Assembly: GCA_028023455.1 (NCBI GenBank)
Contig: JAQFVV010006354.1
Location: 62,001-126,000 of the forward strand
DNA: 64,000 bases
Direction: 5' to 3'
Source: Epiperipatus broadwayi
Lineage: Eukaryota; Onychophora; Udeonychophora; Euonychophora; Peripatidae
A program made the position numbers and the translations under genes. Positions 28,071-39,269 of this stretch are shown one piece after another (the stretch's first letter is position 1; every line of letters starts with the position of its first letter). The notes beneath the pieces are model-generated. The model did not search any database. It was not told where the DNA came from and saw only the letters and a program-made list of their open reading frames with translations.

Positions 28071-30310
28071 ATGATCCTCATTAATACCTTAGTCTCATGT
28101 GAAATTACAAATATTATTGTGGAAGACGTGCAAAGCCTTAGGAAATTTGTGGTTGACAGAACTTGTATCTCATTAATCATAAAATGAAATCTTAATACAT
28201 TTTAAATTGCATTTTGTGATTTCAGAGAAATGTTTTTATATTTTGCCTGTTAAGGTGTTTGCTTTTAACTTGTTAACAATCTGATTTAGAAATATATTAA
28301 ATTTTAGTAGACTGAACTATTTATTAATTCAATCTTTTCTATAAGTCTTCTGCAACATTAAATTATAAGGACATTGATTAGACTTGTTACTTATATATTT
28401 ACATTTTTGGGGGGTTTTTTTTTATTAAAAAAATTCAAGTACAGTATATTAACTAGAAATATTTAATGATAAAATCAATGATGAAAGTTTATTTTGGTAA
28501 AAATGTTTAACATAGATGAATTTTATTACAATCTGATATGAAAAAGAATATTTATTTTAAATTAATATAATGACGAGTTAGTTTCTTTTTTATTTTTCAG
28601 ATTCGATTTTTAGAAATTTTTATTAATTTCCAATTATTTCGGTAAAATTTATACAAATGTTAATCATATATCATTTTAAGTCATTTATGATTTGATTTAT
28701 ATAAATCATTTCATATTAAAGTTGGACGTTGAAATTAATTGACGAATAAATTGTTCATCTCTCATAAATTAAGTTCAATAAATATAATAAGTAACTTTCA
28801 GTCTGATTCTGTGATTAAAAAAATCTTTGCTTTATTTAATCATCATGTGAAAAATGTTATAAAGATTTATCAGAATTGTTATTTTGAATTAAGAAATATT
28901 ACTATTATTATTATTTTTAAATATTTTTTTAATCAATGCAAATTGAAATTTGATTTAATCTTTTAAGTTGTTGCTAATATTAAATGTTGTAAAATTAATA
29001 TCACTTTTAAAAATTTCAATCTTGATGCAATGTAATATAGTGTATGCTTTATTGACTTCACTAAAGGTATATATTAATTTATTTATTCATCTGATATGTG
29101 AGTAGAAATAATTATATATATAAAAAAATTTAAACTACTCTGATGAAATTATTTAAAATTTTAAAAAATGAATATTTTTTTAAATGACAAATTTAATTAT
29201 ATATATATATATATTAAAAATACTGTTTCATGTACATATTAGTATGTATGTACTTATACATGTATAAGGGAAATGTTTAATATATAAAGAATTGATTCTT
29301 ATTTTAAAAATAAGAGACCAATTGATTGAAAAAAATGCATTTAGTTATATTCTTTTTTTCTAAATGAGTCTTTATTTGCAAATTATATAAGCACTTTATT
29401 TCCTGCTACTTAAATTTGAATTTAAAATGTTATTTATTTTCATATAAAATGAGAGTTCTTTAATATGAATATATTTGTAGTAATTACATATTGTTGTAGA
29501 CATTGGAATGATTTATTTTATAAGTAGCCATGTCATGTTTAGTGTATATTAGGTCAATAATTAGTGTTAAACCAAACTTAAGTACAACTTTATTAAAGGA
29601 ATGGTAAGTCTAACAAAACACAGTTACATGAACATAGTATAGAGGTTAGCCATTTTTGATTTTGATATACTTTCAATATTTAGTCAAAATAATTTTGTAT
29701 TTACTACTTAAAAAAACACACTGTAGATAGAGGATAAATTGTTGTTGATTTAAAGTTTTATGTTTGTCTTTACAATATAGTCATTTTTTGTTTTGTTTTG
29801 AGACCTTAGGTCTTTCTATGTATCTTTGGAGTAGTTATTGTAATATCCATGAAATTTATAATAACAGTTTTATTGCATGATTTCATAATTTATTTTGTCT
29901 AGACAGGAGTTTTATTAATCTAATATGTAGACTTTTAATTGGAGTTGTTCAATTTTTATGTCAATACTTACTTCTTGCAAGATGGGTACCACCCATCAGA
30001 CCATTTTAAATCATTAATTTTGAATAATTTCACCACAAATTTTCAAATCCATAACATTCCTATACAAGAATTATATAATTTTATGTTTTCATGTGATAAA
30101 ATTATATATATAGTAATAATAATAAAGACAAGTAATCATTAGCATTATACAATTACCATTTTAAGTTATTTCAACATTCAATGTAATTATTGTTTTACCT
30201 TAAGTTTTTCAAATAGTCTTTGATATGTGTATATTTATGTTGTGATCATGATTCTGCATTTGCAGATATATAAATTTTCAAAATATGATAAAATATGTTT
30301 TTTGTGATTT
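28071..30310. other. AT-rich sequence, no gene seen
   Basis: Short (TA)n tracts (for example about 29201-29214) and homopolymers only. No exon-like or repeat-family match was recognised. Confidence 0.5.
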
Positions 30311-31425
30311 TTTGGAGACTTCTTGATAACAATTAACCCTCAAACTATCAACAATCTCAACCTGTAGTCAAGAGACAATTTTTACCTTTATATATGGTCT
30401 AATATGTTTATATAGATACTAAAGATTGCAACTTGACTAAGGAGTTAATATGATGAGATTAATAGTGCAAAGAATTTTAAATAAACCTCATTAATCAGGC
30501 AAATATAATCTGTTCTGAAAGCAGCCTAATAGTCACTTATAATTTCCAAATTCCATATAAAATATATATTTACTAAAACAATAAAGCCAATTATTTATTG
30601 CTTTAATAGATTTATAAAATATAAATGGTAACAATCAATCCTTAAGCTGTAAACAATCTCAACCTTTAGTCAAGGCAATCTTCTTTAACTATAAAGGTGG
30701 TACTGCTTTATATATATATATATAGACACTAAAAATTGTAACTTGATCAAGGAGGGTGAGATTAATAATGAAAAGAAGTTTAAACAAACCTCATTAATCA
30801 GGCAATATAATCTGTTATAAAAGCAGACTAATATATATATATAGTCAAACTTCCAAATTACATATAAAGTATATATTTACTAAGACAATAAAGCCAATTA
30901 TTCATTCCTTTAATAAGTTTATAAACATAAATGATAACAATCAACTTTTAAGCTAATTGTTGTTATCATTTACATTTATAATTCTATTAAAGCATTGAGT
31001 AATTGGCTTTATTGTCTTAGTAAATATATATTTGATATTGAGTAATTGGCTTTATTGTCTTAGTAAATATATATTTGATATGGAATTTCGAAGTTATAAG
31101 TGATTATTTATTAATTGGCTTTTTGAATTTGGCAGTCATAATTGACTATATATTAGTCTACTTTCAGAACAGATTATATTTGCCTGATAATGCGGTTTGT
31201 TTAAATTTCTTTGCATTATTAATCTCACAGTTTTTGATCAAGTTACAATTTTCATTGCCAATATAAACATATCAGACCATATAGAAAGATGGTATCATCC
31301 CTATTGTTAAAGAAGGTTGCCTTGACTACAGGTTGAAATTGTTAATAGTGTGCGGATTGATTATTATCCTTTACATTTCTAAAACTATTAAAGCATTGAG
31401 TAATTGGCTTTATTGTCTTAGACTT
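30311..31425. repeat. Foldback repeat cluster B (about 304-bp units, direct-direct-inverted)
   Basis: Unit 1 starts at about 30323 and unit 2 at about 30627, in the same orientation, sharing CCTCATTAATCAGGCAA and ACAATAAAGCCAATTATT. At about 30947 the orientation flips across a near-perfect palindrome (AAATGATAACAATCAA ... TTGTTGTTATCATTT), and an inverted unit runs to about 31425. A 43-bp piece within it is duplicated in tandem (about 31000-31080). It has the same layout as the HHR clusters, but no hammerhead core was found. Confidence 0.75.
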
Positions 31426-32146
31426 AAGTATGGTTAAATTTGTATGATTTTGTGATTTACAAATTCTTCAGAAATGTGAACTGTAGTAATGACCCCACTT
31501 CTTATTGATGACACATATTGTTAGCACTGGTGAAATAATCATTGGAGCCATATCATTTTCTGGATTTCCATGAGAAAACTATTTAATATCTATTTATTAT
31601 TTTGATACAATAATTATAAAATTTTATTGCAAGCTCAAATTTTGATTTAAAAGACAAATTGATGTTTATAAACCATAAGAAACGCAGTAAAACTGGACAC
31701 AACATTTATTTTATTTTCATCACAAATATTGAAAATATTAAACTTAAATTTATTTTGAAGATAGAAACCTTGTTTAATCACTGAAAGAACAAATGTAGTT
31801 TATCAAACAAACATTTTCTAGAATCATTTAGAAAGTTAAAATTTATAAACATTCTGTAAGAAATGTAATGTTTTTTTATTGATATTGGATTGCCACTCAT
31901 CTTGTTTATCATTATTATTGTAATCTTTTTGTTGATAGAGTACATTAAAGATTGAGAAAAGTGCATATGTGAATGATAATTCCATTGTATCTTTTTCACC
32001 ATGTGCATTGTAGGTTTACAGTTTTAAATTTAAGCCCCAGATGATATCTATATAAGTTGAATCTGAATTTTTTCTGTTGCCCATGTGTCAGTTTTCATGA
32101 AGAATATGTAAATAGGTATCTGGGAAACTCAGTAGACAACTCTATA
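31426..32146. other. AT-rich spacer, no gene seen
   Basis: No recognised feature. It ends in the left copy of a 17-bp target duplication at 32147-32163. Confidence 0.5.
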
Positions 32147-32163
32147 ATCTTTTTATAGTGATA
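32147..32163. repeat. 17-bp target site duplication, left copy
   Basis: ATCTTTTTATAGTGATA, identical to 33523-33539. Confidence 0.9.
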
Positions 32164-32326
32164 AACCACTAAACATAACATGATCACCATCTCTTATGCT
32201 AGCACATAACTGTTATTAAAGAGGCAAAACTCTCCATACAGTAGTGCCACCCCTGTGCCAACCAGAGTAATCAATGGATGTCAGAAGGCTTGTGCATAAA
32301 ATCCCCATCTAGTGCTTACTCATCCA

Positions 32327-32373
32327 ATATCTCCAGACCAGTTTCTGGCTTGTAACCTTTATCAGTAAGAAGT
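32327..32373 (-). ncRNA. Hammerhead ribozyme, cluster C copy 1 (core mutated)
   Basis: On the minus strand: CTGATAA (one change from CTGANGA), AGGTTACAAGCCA, GAAA, CTGGTC, TGGAGATATTGG. Stem I is imperfect. Confidence 0.6.
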
Positions 32374-32782
32374 CCTGGATCTAAGCATACTGCACCTAGA
32401 TCTTAGGATGTAATGCAACCCTCCAGCAGCCACCTTTTATCTCTACTTAACTACAAAACTATGAGAATGAAATTGAAAACACAATATTTTCAATCTAAGC
32501 TCAATAGCTTGTATAATCATATGGGTCTGAACTCAGTTCAGCATCCATACATTATGGTGTCTTTGACTCTTTAACAACCATAGCCACCAGTATGCTATTA
32601 AGCAGGATTGGTGTTAGGCCACTAATCACCATATGATCACCATCTCTTATGCTAGCATGTAACTGTTTTTAAATAGGCAAAAACTCTCCTATATTAGTAG
32701 TGCCACTCTGTGCCAACCAGAATAATCAATGGATGCCAGAAGGCTTGTGCATAAAATGCCCATCTAGTGCCTACTCATCCAA

Positions 32783-32829
32783 TATCCCTAGACTAGTTTC
32801 TGGCTTGTGACCTTCGTGAGTGAGGAGCC
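32783..32829 (-). ncRNA. Hammerhead ribozyme, cluster C copy 2 (core mutated)
   Basis: On the minus strand: CTCACGA (one change from CTGANGA), AGGTCACAAGCCA, GAAA, CTAGTC, TAGGGATATT. Confidence 0.6.
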
Positions 32830-32980
32830 TTGGATCTGAGAACACTGCACCTAGATTTTAGGATCTAATACAACTTTCAATTTCATTCTCATAGTTTTGT
32901 AGTTAAGTAGAAATAAAAGGTGGGTGCTGGAGGGTTGCATTAGATCCTAATGTCTAGGTGCAGTACTCTCAGAGACAAGG

Positions 32981-33027
32981 CTTCTCACTGATGAAGGCCA
33001 CAAGCCAGAAACTAGTCTAGGGATATT
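32981..33027 (+). ncRNA. Type I hammerhead ribozyme, cluster C copy 3 (intact core)
   Basis: Core CTGATGA at 32988-32994, stem II GGC-CACAA-GCC (33 kb side closing at 33004-33006), GAAA at 33008-33011, and cleavage triplet GTC at 33015-33017. Helix III is ACTAGT, a perfect palindrome, so it can close as a 6-bp helix between two ribozymes. Stem I (TTCTCA with TAGGGA) has one mismatch and two G-U pairs. A fourth copy near 33391-33417 has lost part of the core. Confidence 0.75.
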
Positions 33028-33599
33028 GGATGAGTAAGCACTAGATGGGCATTTTATGCACAAGCCTTCTGGCATCCATTGATTATTCTGGTTGGCACAG
33101 AGTGGCACTACTGTATGGAGAATTTTGCTTGTTTACTAACAGTTATGTGCTAGCATAAGAGATGGTGATCATGTGATGTTTAGTGGTCTAACACCAATCC
33201 CGCCTAGTAGGATAGTGATGGCTATGGTTGTTAAAGGGCCAAAGACACCAAAATTTATGGCTTAGCTTGAAAATATTGTGTTTTCAATTTCATTCTCATA
33301 GTTTTGTGGTTAAATAGTGATAAAAGCTGGCTGCTGGAGGGTTGTATTAGATCCTAAGATCTAGGTGCAGTGCTCTGATCAGATCCAAGGCTTCTCTGAG
33401 CCAAAAACTAGTTTGGGAATATTGCATGAGTAGGCAGTAGATGGGGGTTTTATGCACAAGTCTTCTGGCATCCATTGATTACTCTGGTTGGCACAGGGTG
33501 GCACTACTGTATTGAGAATTTTATCTTTTTATAGTGATATGGCATAAAAAGAATTTATAGAAAGATTTATAAATCATGAAGTCAAAAGAATTTGTCTGA

Positions 33600-36500
33600 A
33601 GGTTTGTGATGCTGGCATATTATTAGATGTGATATGTTGGACTATTTCCAGCATCTATGAGTGAATGTTGAATGTAGAAATTTTTAAACTTTATGTAAAC
33701 TTTCCAAATAGAAACAATTTGTTATTAATAACACACAAATAGACAACATAGGTTAGTAATTACTTGTTTCAAGTAGTATTACTCTCCACTCTTCTTCACA
33801 TGTTGCTGGTCTATATGCACACTGACAATATTTGCTTAGAAGTTGAACACATCTTTAGATTCTTGAATATTAGCAAATGCCTTAACCAATTGACTATTCT
33901 GTCAAAGGCAGCATATAGAAATTTGATATATATATATATTGGTTCAAATTCTCCTGAGTCTTTCAATTTTTTTTATATGAGCAAGGCTAATTACTACCTT
34001 TTTTATATATTATTATTGTTTAATATTTTTTTCTAAGAGCAATATTAATTAGAGGCTTCTACACCTTGTGTATTCCCAATCTGAGTTAACTTATAGGATT
34101 ATTTACCATTGTCGTATGAGCAGCTTCCTTGAATTTTCTTCTATGCATTTTTCCTCTTTATCTAATTTCTTTATATTTTCCCAATTAAATATATGGTCAT
34201 TAGTGCATACATGATCTATTACAGTAGACACATTTGTTTTTTTTCTTTTTTAACCACTGGTTTGTGTTCTTTCAATCACTGTTCAACAGGGTGGCATGTC
34301 TCACTAATGTATTTTCTTACACATTCACACGGTATTTCATAGATGCAGTTTTTGTCCTTCATCATTCCAGTTTAGGATTTATAGAAGTATGAATTCCTCA
34401 AAATGTAGTATGGCTTTGGAAAGCTGTTTTAATGTTATATTGACTGAAGATTTTCTTAAATTTGTCTATCATTCCCGGTATGTATGGATACATTACCATA
34501 CCAATAATTGTTTTCTCTTTTGGTGTCTCTTTATGATATCTATTGAAGACCATTCTTCATGAGCATTTGTTTTATGTGAATCTTTTTTTTTCTAAATCAA
34601 TTGTTTCTCAATAAACTTTCTTTGCTCTGTTCCATAGTAATAGTACAATTTTATGTTTAGTGCTTCTTGTATGATTGAATATATATATATACCAAGAACT
34701 TGCCAGTGTGTGTTGGTTTCCTATATACTGTTGTTTTTACTTTTCATTGAGGAAGTCTTGTCACATGAACATCCAAGAATGCCAATTTTTTTTTGTTTTG
34801 ATTCCATTGTGAATTTAATTGTAGGAGATATGTTGTTTATGTGCATCCGGAATGGCTGTAATTGTACCTCACCATGTGACCATACCACAAATCTATCATC
34901 AACATACCAAAGCCACACTTTAGGTGGACATGGAGCAGTATTTTTGGCTGTGATTTTAAGTACTTCCATGTAAATGTTGCTGAGCAAGGGTGATAGGGAT
35001 GATCCCATGGCCATTCCTTGATTTTCTTTGAAGAATTCTGAATTATATTGAAAGTTTGTTGTTGTTATGCAGAATGTTAATTATTTCATTATACTATCAA
35101 TAGATAGAACTGTTCTAGTTTGTAGATTATTATCATATAACCTCCTTACAATAGACAATGCCTCATCACATGGTACATTTGTAAACAGACTTTTCACAAC
35201 ACTGCTTAGCAATATGTCAGTTCTTTCCATTTTCATGTTCCTGACTAATTCTACAAAGTACTTAGAATTCTTATGAAAGATTGTGTCCTGTATGCCAATG
35301 GACTAAGAATTTCGAGAAGAAATCATGACAGATTTTGACATAGTGAATTTTTAGAATTAACGATACATCTTAATGGAACATTGTCTTTATGGATTTTAGG
35401 TAGTCCATACAGATGAGGAATCTTTCTGAAATACTAAGTTAATTTTTCTTTTTTTCTGAATCACTGAAATATCTGTGATGCTTCCAGAGTAATGCTTATA
35501 ATTTTACCTCTGTATTTGGAATTGGATTTTTTGATACTTTTTTGTATTGGCCTGCTGTGAGAACGTCTTGTATTTTGTTATCATAATTAATTTTATATCC
35601 ATTACAACTGTAGTATTACCTTTGTCAGCAGGAAGAATGATTATAGATGTATCCTATTTGAGAGATTTAATAGCTTTCTTTTCATCACATGACATATTTG
35701 ATTTCTTCTTATGCACTCTGTGTTTTTCCAGTATCCTTTTTCTCCAGTGTAAGTGCTAATTCTTCTAGGGTCAAGTTTTGGATTATCTTCTAAGGACTGT
35801 CATTATATCCAATAATGGGACAGTAAATGATGTAATTTCAAAATTCAAAATCAGTTAAGTGTTTAGAACTAATAATTTTTATTGGTGATGATGGTAGACT
35901 AGTTGTAGTATGACTTTTGACTTGCCCATGTAAATTTACAAGTTTCTTTTTCTGAAGTTCTTTTATTTTTCCATGTAATTTACAATATGTTCTATTCACT
36001 CCTTGACAAATTATTTTGTAGAAACGATTCCACTACTGTCCTTTTTCTCCAGTATAAGTGCTATTTCTTCTATAGTCAAGTTTTGGTTTATCTTCTCAGA
36101 ACTGTCATTATATCCAATAATGGGACAGTAAATGATGTAATTTCAAAATTCAAAATCAGTTAGGTGTTTAGAAGTAATAATTTTCACTGATGATGATGTT
36201 AGACTAGTTGTAGTATGACTTTTGACTTGCCCATGTAAATTTACAAGTTTCTTTTTCTGAAGTTCTTTTATCCTTCCATGTAATTTACAATATGTTCTAT
36301 TCACTCCTTGACAAATTATTTAGTAGAAACAATTACACTTTTCTAATAGAACGCAATGGTTGATATTTGGAAAATCGTTGAACTATTACACTTTCTCTCA
36401 ATAAGACCTCATTTGCTCTCTGAATAATTTTCTCAGCTTTTTTGGAGGAAATAGGATATTTTAACTGCAAACCCTTAGGATTGATTTTTTCTGATTTACA

Positions 36501-36600
36501 TAAGAAAGTTAAATGATCTCTACTTTAGCCAGTTTTAGACATAATTTTTTACAATGTCCAAATTTCAACAGCAGTGGGTCCCTACCGAGTACTTCATATT
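33600..36600 (-). mobile_element. Penelope-like element, family 2, minus strand (decayed)
   Basis: PLE pol read on the minus strand. The N-terminus at about 36350-36560 contains KYPISSKKAEKIIQRANE. The middle N-terminal segment is at about 35760-36240 and RT at about 34750-35300. A GIY-YIG nuclease is at about 34300-34400 (IYEIPCEC and KYISET). About 70 bp at 33603-33673 recurs in the same orientation at 36606-36674 (sharing GTGATATGTTGGACTA), consistent with PLE terminal repeats. A segment of about 305 bp is duplicated in tandem at about 35740-36040 and 36040-36340. Multiple stops and frameshifts. Confidence 0.8.
34300..35960 (-). pseudogene. PLE family 2 RT and GIY-YIG remnant
   Basis: The clearest open piece, 34721-35014, begins MAMGSSLSPLLSNIYMEVL (RT motif B) and continues to WLWYVDDRFVVWSHG (motif C, YVDD). 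Upstream, SLFTNVPCDEALSIVRRLYD marks motif A, and VNLHGQVKSHTTTS near 35940 marks the N-terminal part. Downstream, IYEIPCEC and EHKPVVKK mark the GIY-YIG domain. The catalytic aspartates of motif C are present, but frames change repeatedly, so it is non-functional. It is clearly a different PLE family from the one at 638-2857. Confidence 0.8.
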
Positions 36601-36662
36601 TGTTTGAAGATTTGTGATGACGGTATATTATTAGTTGTGATATGTTGGACTAATTTCATCTA

Positions 36663-37076
36663 CTATGAGTGAATGTAAATCTACATGGGCAAGTCAAAAG
36701 TCATACTGCAATTAGTCTGTTATCATCATCAGTGAAAAATCTTAGTTCTAAACACCTTACTGATGCATCAGTTTTTGAAAACAGTTTGAATCTCGCAATT
36801 ACACCATCTACTGTCCCATTATTGGATGTAATGGCAGCCACTGAGGAAATGACCCAAAACTTGACTCTAGAAGAAGCAGCAGTGTTACATTGGAGAATAA
36901 AAAGGACACTCAAGAGACATCAAGTGCTCAAGGAGAAATTAAACATTTCATGTGATGAAAGAAAAACTATTAAAATTTTTAAACAGAGTACATCTATAAT
37001 CATTTTTTCTGCTGATCAAGGTAACACTATATTGGTCTATAATTATTTAACTTTCTATGATCTTTACTCTTTCCTT
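36663..37076 (+). pseudogene. PLE family 2, N-terminal fragment, plus strand
   Basis: An open frame running VNLHGQVKSHTAISL, LTDASVFENSLNLAITPS, SADQGNTILV and ending at 37079. It is the N-terminal (pre-RT) part of a PLE, homologous to the minus-strand copy at 35740-36340, and lies head-to-head with it. It stops before the RT motifs, so it is 3'-truncated where LINE sequence begins at about 37083. Confidence 0.75.
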
Positions 37077-37082
37077 TAAATA

Positions 37083-37550
37083 ATAATCTTATTCTTGTAT
37101 TACTCCAACTACCCGGAAAAACTGTCTTCTGTGCCATCTTATTAAAACATGATAATAACTTTGCTTTTGCTCTATGCCCTAAATTCATTACCATCTCTGC
37201 TGCCCATCCATCTAAACCTCTCGCCTTTCCACTTCAATTTCTTCCCTGCCTCATTCAGTTCATTTTTTGTGAAACTAATATTCCCATTACTAACTGCTTT
37301 CGTGTTTTCTATCACTAATTCCTTCACATCTAGCATCTTTTCTATATCCATTACATATCTATTTAAGATTTTCTCTAGCTCACCTCTAGAGCTACATTCT
37401 ATTCCCTCATCATCTATTAATACTATCTCTTTTTCCCCTACATTTCTTTTTTTTAATGTAATTCCAAAATGTTTTATTCCCATCTCTTCCACTTTTATTA
37501 ATATCCTCCAACAATTTACTATTTAACTTCATCCTCTCTTTATAATTATC
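37083..37550 (-). pseudogene. LINE ORF2 fragment between endonuclease and RT
   Basis: A minus-strand frame at 37172-37492 (starting MEEMGIKHFGITLKKRN) is a typical linker. It is followed in a shifted frame by AAEMVMNLGHRAKAKLLSCF and GSWSNTRI, the start of RT. The linker-to-RT order and wording fit APE-type LINEs. No RT palm is present; the fragment is truncated against the PLE at about 37083. Confidence 0.65.
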
Positions 37551-38349
37551 CATTCAATGGCCATATTGTAACTCTTGTCTACATGAAAAACAGATTTATG
37601 AATTAAATTTTAAAAGGTAAATTTCTTATTTAGTTAAAAGAAAAGAGAGATATTTGTGATGTTAGTTTTAAAAGTGAAGTATTTTAATTTAAGTGGTTAA
37701 CGTAATTATTTATGTATGTTCTTTTCCCATATTATAAATAATTCTTATTATTTAAATATTTAATGTGTGTTAGCAAAAATTTTACTAATAATATAAACCT
37801 TTTACTGTATGTGCTGAATTTTAGTTATTTAAATTTTTTTTATTAAGTTTAGAGAATTACTGTAAATTACCTCTGCCAATATGCTTGATTAAAGCATGGG
37901 AAAAATTCTTGTAATAAATTAATTTAGTGATGGGAAAATGTAATTTCTGCTCTTACTTTCAATAATTATTTGTTTTGTAAGTCTCAACAAAAATGCAATA
38001 AGAGTTAGGGGTCACCCTCTTAAATAAATTAAACTAATTCTGTCATCAATTCAAGTTGTAATAAAGATTGGATCAATTAGTCAGGAAATGTAACTATATA
38101 CTTGAAATATCCTCACTCCTTCTGGAATGGACTATTGTCATTAAATAGTTTGACTAACTAGCACTTTACAGTCAGTAATAAAAGACCTAAATCGAAACAT
38201 AAAATGTTACAATATGGACCATGTTTTGAAAATTCATATTTTTTATATAGACATTTTAGCTTTTAGGAGATGTACAAATGAAACTGTAATTTGTTATATG
38301 CAAAGAATCTTATCAAAATGTAAACATTAAAAGCATAAAGTTGAAATAG
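37551..38349. other. AT-rich spacer, no gene seen
   Basis: No feature recognised. Confidence 0.5.
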
Positions 38350-38518
38350 TCAATAAATAATCAAAATTATCCTAAATTCACAATTCAACCAGACTCTGCA
38401 AGAAAATAAACTCTGAAATGTTACCAATAATTTTTGCTCCAAACAGACTTCTCAAGTGTAAAGAACTACAAAGTAACAAATTGTTTAAACTAAACATTAC
38501 CCACAATTCCACATTTTT

Positions 38519-38746
38519 TCACAAACCCTTAGTATTATAAGAACTTTTAAATAAGTTAACAGTTTCAGAATCATAACTTTTTAATAATAAAAATTCTTCA
38601 ATTATTTTACTTTTATTTCTCTCAAAGAAGGCAACCTTAGCTTTATCAAACTTAATAGTGTGGCCTGTATCTTTTACATGAATATATAAAGCAGAACTAC
38701 TCTGACCTATATATACCTTTTTACAAAAACAAGGGGTATTATACAC
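38519..38746 (-). pseudogene. PLE family 3 GIY-YIG endonuclease remnant
   Basis: The open piece reads MYNTPCFCKKVYIGQSSSAL, then VKDTGHTIKFDKAKV and IIEEFLLLK. VYNTPCFCKKVYIGQ is a GIY-YIG-type nuclease core as found at PLE C-termini. Its spacing differs from family 1 (GVYQISCKNCKASYIG). The RT is missing. Confidence 0.65.
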
Positions 38747-39218
38747 TACTCCAAGAATTGTCTTTCTATCAAATTTTTTTTTGTAGTATTTAATAAATTA
38801 TTCAAAGTAATACCCATTTTCCAAAAAAAATATTGTTTTTACATACAATTTTATAAGACAATTTCAATGATAAAGAAATACAATCATATTTTTTTTTATC
38901 CTTTACATCATTACAAATATTACTATTAAATAAAATACTTTTAGAAAATTTGTCAGAGTAGCCAACACTTAAATAATCTTTATAAAATTGGCCTTTCTGA
39001 AACAAAGCTATTTCACTAGAATTATTTAATCTCTTATTTGTAAAACGATAACCTGATAGCTATCAATCTGTATCATATAAAGTAGCTGCTTTAAAGAATT
39101 ATTGTTTTAGAAATAAGAGATTAAATAATTCTAGTGGGGTAGCATTTCAGAAAAGTCAATTTTTATAAAGATTATTTGAGTGTTGACAACTCTGATAAAT
39201 TTATTAAAAGTATTTTAT

Positions 39219-39221
<3 letters not shown>

Positions 39222-39268
<47 letters not shown>
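39222..39268. repeat. (AAT)n microsatellite
   Basis: An uninterrupted AAT repeat of about 47 bp inside the right arm of the PLE inverted pair. Confidence 0.9.

Positions 39269-39269
<1 letters not shown>

Larger units (their letters stand above)
32147..33539. mobile_element. Hammerhead-ribozyme repeat cluster C (retrozyme-like) with 17-bp target duplication
   Basis: Identical 17-bp direct repeats, ATCTTTTTATAGTGATA, lie at 32147-32163 and 33523-33539 and enclose 1359 bp. Inside are two repeat units of about 455 bp in one orientation (the second partial), then two in the opposite orientation, with the switch at about 32878. Shared blocks include GATCACCATCTCTTATGCTA, GCCAGAAACTAGTCTAGGG and TGAGAATGAAATTGAAAACA. 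One unit end in each carries a type I hammerhead. Body segments (CATATGGG.CTGAACT..GTTCAG) are also recognisable in cluster A, so A and C are diverged members of one superfamily. There is no coding capacity. Confidence 0.8.

Noticed and set aside
33603-33673. GAAATAGTC in the PLE family 2 terminal repeat as a hammerhead
   Set aside because: The upstream core would be CTCATAG, too far from CTGANGA, and no stem II forms; the second copy does not support it.
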